A stretch of DNA of 11,204 nucleotides from an uncultured Prevotella sp. (GTDB lineage Bacteria > Bacteroidota > Bacteroidia > Bacteroidales > Bacteroidaceae). The number at the start of each line of letters is the position of its first letter. Within the stretch, counting starts at the first letter, position 1. A program made the position numbers and the translations under genes. Shown here in pieces: positions 6,242 through 11,204 of the stretch. The stretch spans positions 1-11,204 of the forward strand of contig URDV01000055.1 of assembly GCA_900546605.1 (NCBI GenBank), read 5' to 3'. The notes beneath the pieces are model-generated. The model saw only the letters and a program-made list of their open reading frames with translations. It did no database searches and was not told the origin of the DNA.

Positions 6242-7285
6242 ATGTTACTTACACCTGAAGAAATCAAACAGCAAACGCGCGACTTGTGGCGCAAATGTCT
6301 ACATAACACTGAAGCGTTTATGGACATCTACTTTGACGAGAAATATACCGATGAGGGCAACCTCACCATACGTCATGACGGAAACGTTGTTGCAAGTGCA
6401 CAACTACAGCCCTATCGCTTTACTTTTTATAACACCGTTTTACGTGCTGGCTACCTATCAGGATTGGCCACACTGCCTGAGTTCCGTGGACGTGGTTATG
6501 CTTCAAATTTGCTGCACGAAGCACATCGCCGATTGTTTAGACAAGGTGCTGCCATCAGTTTCCTTGTACCCAACAATGATGAGCTACGCCATTTCTTTGA
6601 AAAGCCGCAGCATGGTGCCTTTTGGACTGCCGTATATCGTCAAAATCTACCTTTGGATGTAACCAACGATGGAGCCTTTGACAAGATTGAGGTAACTCAA
6701 CCTGATGAATGGGCTAACGAACTTTACGTGTTCTATCGTCGCCTTACATCAGAACTGCCTTTTATGGTGCATCCATCTGAAAATGACTTTTTCGCAGCTC
6801 TTGAAGATGCTGACGCTAAAGATGGATATGTGTTAGTAGCTCGTCGCAAACGTCGTATGGTTGGCTTCTGTTTGGCTGTCAAAGAGGACGATGGCAATGT
6901 TTACATACGCACTTTGGCCATTACAGAAACTGCGGTACGTGCAGCCTTTGTTGACTACCTTTGCAAAGCCAGCGATGTTGACAAAGTGTATCGCCGCTTT
7001 TGTCTGCCAGGTTCGCTCAAAGGTTCTGTGCCTTATGCCATGGCACGCGTTATTAATGTACCACGTTTCCTTTCAGCTATTGCCACTCCTAACCCAGGAT
7101 TCCAACTTCACATTGGTGTGGATGGCGACCTTGACATACCTGAAAACAATGGATGGTATGTGGTTGAAAACGGCCGTGTACGCCTAACTGACGAAAAGCC
7201 TGATAGCATTGTTACCCCTGGTGGCTTGGCTGCTATGTTTATGGCAGCACAACCTATGGTGATGGACATGCTGCTTGATGAATAG
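6242..7285 (+). CDS. Eis-like GNAT N-acetyltransferase with SCP2-like C-terminus
   Basis: The protein has 347 residues. The N-terminal GNAT domain (about 1-130) has the acetyl-CoA loop LPEFRGRGYASNLLHEA (78-94, with the R-G-R-G-Y-A pyrophosphate-binding turn), followed by a second GNAT-like half (about 130-235). The C-terminus (about 240-347) looks like the SCP2-like domain of Eis proteins: ARVINVPRFLSAIATPNPGF, an NNGWYVVENGRV strand pair and PDSIVTPGGLAAMFM. Eis enzymes acetylate amines of aminoglycosides or lysines in proteins; the substrate here is unknown. The start chosen follows an A/C-rich stretch, and no Shine-Dalgarno sequence is expected. It is 44 nt ahead of a secreted esterase-domain gene on the same strand, likely one transcript. 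A long overlapping frame beginning at 6156 is not supported. Confidence 0.8.
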   Translation: MLLTPEEIKQQTRDLWRKCLHNTEAFMDIYFDEKYTDEGNLTIRHDGNVVASAQLQPYRFTFYNTVLRAGYLSGLATLPEFRGRGYASNLLHEAHRRLFRQGAAISFLVPNNDELRHFFEKPQHGAFWTAVYRQNLPLDVTNDGAFDKIEVTQPDEWANELYVFYRRLTSELPFMVHPSENDFFAALEDADAKDGYVLVARRKRRMVGFCLAVKEDDGNVYIRTLAITETAVRAAFVDYLCKASDVDKVYRRFCLPGSLKGSVPYAMARVINVPRFLSAIATPNPGFQLHIGVDGDLDIPENNGWYVVENGRVRLTDEKPDSIVTPGGLAAMFMAAQPMVMDMLLDE

Positions 7286-7329
7286 GAGCTACTGCAAAGC
7301 TGATGCTTGCTTTTCAATATTACGAGCAT

Positions 7330-8397
7330 ATGAAAAAAATAGGTCTATCAATAGCCCTGCTGCTGGGGCTGCTTAACACAAGTAGCGCACAAACGGCACT
7401 TGAACTAAAACAGCAGTCACTTTCAAAGTGGAACATTGGTGCTGCTCAATATAGTGGTATCACATCGCTTGGCGGCAACCGCTATGCTTTGGTGAGCGAC
7501 AAAGAACCTACTGATGGCTTTTTCATTTTCCGCATTGACCAAAGTTCTACTACGGGCGATGTTACACAAGTTTACCTTGAAGGCTTTAAGGGTAACAAGC
7601 ACCCTAAGGTTGATGCGCAAGGCATTAGCATTCGCGACTGTGAAGGCATTGCTTATGTGCCTTCACGTGGTACATTGTTTATTAGTGGCGAAGGTGACCA
7701 ACGCATCATGGAATATGATATGTATGGTCAGCCTACAGGCCACGAACTGCATGTTCCTAACATTTTCTCAAGCCAGCATATCGTGGCAAACTATGGTTTT
7801 GAAGCCTTATGCTATGACACCATTGCTCATCGCTTTTGGACCACCACCGAAAGCACTTTGCCTGCTGACGGACCTGCTGCAAGCCCACAACACCCTGGGG
7901 GCAAGAACTTGTTACGTATTCAAGCCTTTGACGATGCTTTGCAACCTGTGGCACAATATGCCTACCGAATGGATGCAGGACAAACTGATGACTTTGGCAA
8001 AATATACGTAATGGGGGTTCCCGAACTTACTCCTTTACCTGATGGTAGACTTTTGGTGTTAGAACGTGAGGCGAATGTTACATCGGGCGGATTAAGTAGC
8101 GCAGTGCGCTGCAAGCTATTTGTTACTGATCCTGCTCATTGTGAACAAATTGATGCGAACACTTCGCTGAAGAATCTTGACAATAATCATTTTCTGAGCA
8201 AGAGGCTTTTGGCCGATTGGACAACTCATGTGCAACCCTTTAACATAACATTTGCTAACTATGAAGGTATGTGCTTAGGCCGTCCTTTACCCGATGGCCG
8301 ACAAACACTATTGTTGGTCAACGACTCACAGGGTGGCTACCGCAAAGGCCCTTTCAGACTGAAAGATTACATTAAGGTTATTGTCATTGGCAATTAA
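7330..8397 (+). CDS. Secreted protein with phytase-like esterase domain
   Basis: The protein has 355 residues from the ATG at 7330. A start at 7303 is possible, but it would put nine extra residues before the signal peptide MKKIGLSIALLLGLLNTSSAQ, which argues for 7330; cleavage is expected after SAQ. The mature protein matches the 'esterase-like activity of phytase' family, a beta-propeller-like fold: IRDCEGIAYVPSRGTLFISGEGDQRIMEYD, YGFEALCYD, a FWTTTESTLPADG segment, LPDGRLLVLERE and the late NYEGMCLGRPLPDGRQTLLLVNDSQGG. The conserved acidic residues in CEGIA, FEALC, LEREA and YEGMC are typical. Substrate specificity is unknown, so a phosphoesterase role is only inferred. It acts in the periplasm or outside. 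It follows the Eis-like gene and ends 48 nt before a bidirectional terminator. Confidence 0.85.
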   Translation: MKKIGLSIALLLGLLNTSSAQTALELKQQSLSKWNIGAAQYSGITSLGGNRYALVSDKEPTDGFFIFRIDQSSTTGDVTQVYLEGFKGNKHPKVDAQGISIRDCEGIAYVPSRGTLFISGEGDQRIMEYDMYGQPTGHELHVPNIFSSQHIVANYGFEALCYDTIAHRFWTTTESTLPADGPAASPQHPGGKNLLRIQAFDDALQPVAQYAYRMDAGQTDDFGKIYVMGVPELTPLPDGRLLVLEREANVTSGGLSSAVRCKLFVTDPAHCEQIDANTSLKNLDNNHFLSKRLLADWTTHVQPFNITFANYEGMCLGRPLPDGRQTLLLVNDSQGGYRKGPFRLKDYIKVIVIGN

Positions 8398-8444
8398 GCC
8401 AATGGTTCTTATTTATTTTGATATTTCTATTTTAGAGTTCTACT

Positions 8445-8532
8445 AAAAAAGCCCCTAAATTTGAACTGCACCCCAAAAGTTAGACACAAAACTTTTGGGG
8501 TGCAGTTCAGTTTTTAGCTTAGGGGCTTTTTT
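8445..8532. terminator. Bidirectional terminator between convergent genes
   Basis: The outer stem pairs AAAAAAGCCCCTAA (8445-8458) with TTAGGGGCTTTTTT (8519-8532), a perfect 14 bp whose A/T runs provide a tail on both strands. It lies between the esterase gene (ends 8397, plus) and the GNAT gene (ends 8585, minus). A second perfect 20-bp stem (8462-8481 with 8490-8509) is nested inside; see the mobile-element entry. Confidence 0.9.
8462..8509. mobile_element. 48-bp palindrome resembling two fused IS3-type ends
   Basis: TGAACTGCACCCCAAAAGTT (8462-8481) and its exact complement (8490-8509) flank only eight bases, AGACACAA. The order TG..ACTGCACCCCAAAAGTTAGACA resembles, from memory, the terminal inverted repeat of IS3-family (IS150-group) elements. 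A complete element would have this sequence at both ends in this orientation, so the palindrome looks like an element with its whole interior removed. No clear target duplication is visible. A simple long terminator hairpin is the alternative. Confidence 0.5.
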
Positions 8533-8584
8533 AATACAAGCATGCAGGGTCGACAAATAGTACACCTATAGGCGTGAAAGTTAT

Positions 8585-9082
8585 TTAAAGCGTAAGTTGA
8601 TAATCGTCAAGTCCTATCCAATGGTCAAACTTCCACCCCACCTCATCATAATGTGCTACATGGCGAAAGCCCAAACGTTCATGGAAACGCATACTCGTTT
8701 CATTTTCTGATGTTACGCAAGCTATCAACACATGGTAGCGTAACAAACGACATAGCTCAATGATTCTACCCACAAAATCTGTACCAATGCCTTGATGACA
8801 ATAGTCGTGATCAATATATACCGACAACTCCTTTGTATGCAAAAAGGCAGCACGTGTGCGCCAAGGGTGAACGTAACAGTAAGCTATCACCTTGCCTTTG
8901 TGTTCAAGAACCCAATAAGGATGGTGAGCAGTAATCTCTACTATACGTTGCCGCATTTCGTCGGCTGTAACTTCTGTCACCTCAAAAGTAATGGTGGTGT
9001 TCTTTATGTAATAATTGTAAATTTCAGCCAGAGCAGCTGCATCATTCAGCTGCACAGGACGCATTACCAAGTCTGCTAACAT
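8585..9082 (-). CDS. GNAT N-acetyltransferase, phosphinothricin/amino-acid type
   Basis: The protein has 165 residues and is a single GNAT domain of the Pat/Bar/MnaT type. Family features are the N-terminal MRPVQLNDAAALAEIYNYYIKNTTITFE, the ELSVYIDHDYCHQGIGTDFV strand-loop (85-104, with Glu85 in the expected catalytic place and Q-G-I-G in the acetyl-CoA loop), SENETSMRFHERLGFRHVAHYDEVGWKFDHW (125-155) and the final DYQL. Relatives acetylate phosphinothricin, methionine sulfone/sulfoximine or other small amines; the natural substrate here is unknown. The start could be Met1 (9082) or Met7 (9064), and the family usually begins near Met7. It is transcribed from its own promoter at 9111-9140, is divergent from ruvB and converges on the terminator at 8445-8532. 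Confidence 0.88.
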   Translation of the reverse strand: MLADLVMRPVQLNDAAALAEIYNYYIKNTTITFEVTEVTADEMRQRIVEITAHHPYWVLEHKGKVIAYCYVHPWRTRAAFLHTKELSVYIDHDYCHQGIGTDFVGRIIELCRLLRYHVLIACVTSENETSMRFHERLGFRHVAHYDEVGWKFDHWIGLDDYQLTL

Positions 9083-9110
9083 ATTTTGTTTTCTTCGTTT
9101 TATTCCGTTG

Positions 9111-9140
9111 CAAAGTTAGCAAACTACAAGCAGGTACAAA
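9111..9140 (-). promoter_or_regulatory. Promoter of the minus-strand GNAT gene
   Basis: On the minus strand TTTG (9137-9140) is followed after 18 nt by TAACTTTG (9111-9118), a Bacteroidetes -33/-7 pair with a slightly short spacer. The predicted leader is about 20-25 nt before the ATG at 9082. The -7 sequence is the same as the one at rpmH. Confidence 0.65.
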
Positions 9141-9205
9141 CCCTAAGTCTTATTTTTTTCACTCAACAAAGTGCCACTTAACCTAACGTTTCCAATTATA
9201 AATAC

Positions 9206-9213
9206 TACCTTTG
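9206..9213 (+). promoter_or_regulatory. -7 element of the ruvB-ybeY unit
   Basis: TACCTTTG matches TAnnTTTG and ends 8 nt before the chosen ruvB ATG (9222). Transcription would start only a few bases before the start codon. No clear TTTG is seen about 20 nt upstream, so the -33 part is weak. This element lies inside the reading frame extended to the GTG at 9171, which is a reason to prefer 9222 as start. Confidence 0.5.
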
Positions 9214-9221
9214 CAACTACA

Positions 9222-10268
9222 ATGAACGAAGATACTTTTGACATACGCGCGGAGCAAGCTGCTCCAACCGCCTCAGAGCGCGACTTTGAAAACGCCCTAC
9301 GCCCACTACAGTTTGATGACTTTAGCGGACAAAGTAAGGTGGTAGATAACTTGCGCATTTTTGTAGAGGCTGCTAAATATCGTGGTGAACCACTTGACCA
9401 CACTTTACTACATGGCCCTCCAGGTTTGGGTAAGACAACCTTGTCGAACATTATTGCCAACGAGTTAGGGGTCGGATTTAAACTCACCTCGGGACCAGTA
9501 CTTGATAAACCAGGCGACTTGGCAGGTTTGCTTACTAGCCTTGAACCTAATGACGTCTTATTTATTGACGAGATTCACAGATTGTCACCCGTGGTGGAAG
9601 AGTATCTTTACTCGGCCATGGAGGATTATCGCATAGACATCATGATAGACAAGGGACCTGCAGCTCGTAGCATTCAAATTGATTTGAATCCGTTTACACT
9701 GGTGGGTGCAACCACCCGTAGCGGATTGCTTACAGCCCCTCTGCGTGCTCGTTTTGGCATTAACTTGCACTTGGAGTATTATGATGCTGACACGCTGCAA
9801 CGCATCATTGAACGCTCAGCCAGCATACTACGTGTACCTATTGACGCTAAAGCAGCAGGCGAAATAGCCAGCCGCTCACGTGGTACACCACGTATTGCCA
9901 ATGCTTTGCTACGTCGTGTGCGTGACTTTGCACAAGTTAAAGGTACAGGCCGCATTGACATGGACATTGCCACATTTGCGCTTGAGGCTCTTAACATTGA
10001 CAAGTATGGGCTTGACGAGATTGATAATAAGATACTGCTCACCATTATTGACAAATTTAAAGGTGGTCCCGTTGGCATTACTACCATAGCTACTGCTATT
10101 GGCGAGGACGCTGGCACAGTGGAGGAGGTGTATGAACCTTTCTTAATTAAAGAAGGCTTTATACGTCGCACTCCGCGTGGACGAGAAGTCACTGAGTTGG
10201 CTTACAAGCACTTAGGACGTAACATGTATGGTCCATCAACCACCAATGGACCGGGTTTGTTTGATTAA
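9222..10268 (+). CDS. ruvB: Holliday junction branch migration ATPase RuvB
   Basis: The protein has 348 residues from ATG 9222. The frame is open back to a GTG at 9171, but those 17 residues are not part of the family and overlap the promoter. RuvB is the hexameric AAA+ motor that, with RuvA, drives branch migration of Holliday junctions in recombination and repair. Motifs: SERDFENALRPLQFDDFSGQ near the N-terminus, Walker A GPPGLGKT (65-72), Walker B FIDEIH (114-119), sensor 1 GATTRSG (162-168), the arginine-finger region APLRARFG (172-179), sensor 2 RGTPRIANALLRRVRDFA (220-237) and the C-terminal winged helix with GGPVGITTIA and YEPFLIKEGFIRRTPRGR. All key residues are present. ybeY follows after 27 nt, probably on the same transcript. 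Confidence 0.98.
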   Translation: MNEDTFDIRAEQAAPTASERDFENALRPLQFDDFSGQSKVVDNLRIFVEAAKYRGEPLDHTLLHGPPGLGKTTLSNIIANELGVGFKLTSGPVLDKPGDLAGLLTSLEPNDVLFIDEIHRLSPVVEEYLYSAMEDYRIDIMIDKGPAARSIQIDLNPFTLVGATTRSGLLTAPLRARFGINLHLEYYDADTLQRIIERSASILRVPIDAKAAGEIASRSRGTPRIANALLRRVRDFAQVKGTGRIDMDIATFALEALNIDKYGLDEIDNKILLTIIDKFKGGPVGITTIATAIGEDAGTVEEVYEPFLIKEGFIRRTPRGREVTELAYKHLGRNMYGPSTTNGPGLFD

Positions 10269-10295
10269 ATTTTTCTCGACTTAATACATTGTAAA

Positions 10296-10736
10296 ATGGT
10301 TACATATAACGTAATAGATATAAAAATGCCCGACATATCACACCGCGAAACTACTGCATGGGTGCGTGCCGTGGCTGCATCATATGGTAAACGTGTGGGC
10401 GACATTGCTTATGTGTTCTGCAACGATGATAAAATTCTTGAAGTAAATCGTCAATACTTGCAACACGACTATTACACTGACATTATTACCTTTGACTACT
10501 GCGAAGGTGACATGTTAAGCGGAGACTTATTCATTAGCTTGGACACTGTGCGCACCAATGCTGAACAGTTTGGCAAGACGTATGATGATGAACTACACCG
10601 TGTCATCATTCATGGCATCTTACACTTGGTGGGCATTAACGACAAAGGTCCCGGCGAACGCGAAATTATGGAAGCGGCTGAAGACAAAGCACTGACTTTG
10701 CTCAGCACTATGCGAAATGAGGCCCAAAAGGGTTAA
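10296..10736 (+). CDS. ybeY: rRNA maturation endoribonuclease YbeY
   Basis: The protein has 146 residues, normal for YbeY, a metal-dependent RNase that acts in 16S rRNA 3'-end processing and ribosome quality control. Family signatures are EVNRQYLQHDYYTDIITFDY (49-68), SGDLFISLDTV (75-85) and the metal-site motif HGILHLVGIND (106-116). In E. coli the metal is held by three His in an HX3HX5H pattern. Here His106 and His110 are present, but the third position is Asp116. The Arg that follows NxxY in E. coli (Arg59, as I recall) is Leu55. I believe both changes are usual in Bacteroidetes YbeY, so the enzyme is probably active. It lies 27 nt behind ruvB and is followed by a hairpin. Confidence 0.94.
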   Translation: MVTYNVIDIKMPDISHRETTAWVRAVAASYGKRVGDIAYVFCNDDKILEVNRQYLQHDYYTDIITFDYCEGDMLSGDLFISLDTVRTNAEQFGKTYDDELHRVIIHGILHLVGINDKGPGEREIMEAAEDKALTLLSTMRNEAQKG

Positions 10737-10760
10737 TAAGACTATAAAAATACAAAATAC

Positions 10761-10802
10761 TATAGCGACAAGGTTGTATATGCAATTTTGTCGCTATATT
10801 TG
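10761..10802 (+). terminator. Hairpin terminator after ybeY
   Basis: TATAGCGACAAGGTTG (10761-10776) pairs with CAATTTTGTCGCTATA (10783-10798). This is 16 bp with two G:U pairs and a 6-nt loop, followed by a short T-rich stretch TTTG. The outer 11 bp are perfect. The T-tail is weak, so termination efficiency is uncertain. Confidence 0.65.
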
Positions 10803-10834
10803 TTGGCAAAGTTAGTACAAATCGAGCACAAATG

Positions 10835-10865
10835 TTTGGGTTCTAAGTGACGAGGCGTACCTACT
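10835..10865 (+). promoter_or_regulatory. Possible promoter of the Cys/Lys-rich gene
   Basis: TTTG (10835-10838) is followed after 19 nt by TACCTACT (10858-10865). The spacing fits the Bacteroidetes type, but the -7 box agrees with TAnnTTTG only in part. It would give a leader of about 45 nt before the ATG at 10913. It is the best candidate in the 176-nt gap. Confidence 0.35.
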
Positions 10866-10912
10866 TAAAAAAGGAAATAACACGTTTAACCACATAACCC
10901 CTAACTGACACA

Positions 10913-11152
10913 ATGAAAAAGTTTATGTTGATGGCCATGACTGCCATCTTTGCGCTTAGCGTTAGCGCTCAATGCCCTACAAAGAAGGGTGACTGCTGCA
11001 AGAAGGAAAAGACTGAATGCTGCCAAAAAGATAAGAAAAAGGACTGCTGCAAGAAAGACAAAAAAGCTTGCAAAAAGAACAAAAAGGCCTGCAAAAAGGC
11101 TTGCAAACAACAAAAAGAAGTAGCAAAAAAAGATTGCTGCAAAAAAAAGTAG
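10913..11152 (+). CDS. Small secreted Cys/Lys-rich protein
   Basis: The protein has 79 residues. A clear signal peptide, MKKFMLMAMTAIFALSVSAQ, is followed by a mature part of about 59 residues with 12 Cys and 26 Lys and almost no hydrophobic residue. Five Cys pairs (28/29, 36/37, 45/46, 75/76, and the looser 60/64) lie in repeated DCCKK or ACKK units: CC at intervals of 8-9 in the first half, then single Cys 53, 60 and 64, and a final CC. I do not recognise a named family. The composition suggests metal (Cu, Zn or other thiophilic ion) binding in the periplasm, or binding of an anionic polymer; both are inference. The SAQ/C junction is not a good lipobox, so signal peptidase I cleavage is more likely. 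Synonymous codon differences between repeat units suggest an established gene rather than a recent expansion. Confidence 0.75.
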   Translation: MKKFMLMAMTAIFALSVSAQCPTKKGDCCKKEKTECCQKDKKKDCCKKDKKACKKNKKACKKACKQQKEVAKKDCCKKK

Positions 11153-11204
11153 TGATTGATTAGCCCCTCAAAATGGTAAGTAGATAGGAGTGAGTGACAC
11201 TTTA

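Noticed and set aside
6156..6662. 168-codon plus-strand frame overlapping the Eis-like gene
   Set aside because: It is out of frame with a gene having clear GNAT motifs, is rich in His, Thr and Cys without any domain, and has no conserved features.
7514..8011. 165-codon plus-strand frame within the esterase-domain gene
   Set aside because: It is a shadow frame: the main frame has a signal peptide and family motifs over the same bases.
10901..11113. Minus-strand frame of 70 codons encoding a very hydrophobic, Leu/Phe/Ala-rich chain opposite the Cys/Lys-rich gene
   Set aside because: The composition is simply the complement of AAG/AAA Lys and TGC Cys codons. The plus strand has a proper signal peptide and start context; the minus strand has neither.

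Overview
The window looks like an ordinary chromosomal stretch of a Bacteroidales bacterium, most likely a Prevotella-type (Prevotellaceae) genome. The evidence is threefold. Promoters have the Bacteroidetes form (TTTG, about 20 nt, TAnnTTTG) rather than the sigma70 form. Shine-Dalgarno sequences are absent. The proteins RuvB, YbeY, L34, the NigD-like lipoprotein and the PASTA-RluD-Ddl cluster match the types I know from that phylum. The genus assignment is inference.

Layout. 1-60 is a repeat cut by the window edge. 136-544 is the rpmH (L34) transcription unit with its own promoter, a leader of about 120 nt and a strong hairpin terminator. 691-3870 is a promoter with a structured leader, then a membrane PASTA protein, rluD and ddl, closed by a terminator; it joins peptidoglycan-related functions with 23S rRNA modification. 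4150-5947 is a two-gene unit of a PlsC-like acyltransferase and a NigD-like lipoprotein. 6242-8397 is an Eis-like acetyltransferase followed by a secreted phytase-like esterase-domain protein. 8445-8532 is a bidirectional terminator that contains a 48-bp palindrome resembling two insertion-sequence ends joined together. 8585-9082 (minus) is a small GNAT of the phosphinothricin/amino-acid N-acetyltransferase type, divergent from ruvB-ybeY (9222-10736). 10913-11152 is a small secreted protein made almost entirely of Lys and Cys.

I see no single large new system such as a defence island, CRISPR array, prophage or complete mobile element. The points most worth checking are: a dispersed intergenic repeat family (five copies, two of them forming inverted pairs that flank the acyltransferase/lipoprotein unit), the IS-end palindrome inside a terminator, the Cys/Lys-rich exported protein, and the structured leader of the PASTA operon. 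Several enzymes also carry notable motif variants: YbeY has Asp in place of its third metal-ligand His, and the acyltransferase has HX5D instead of HX4D.
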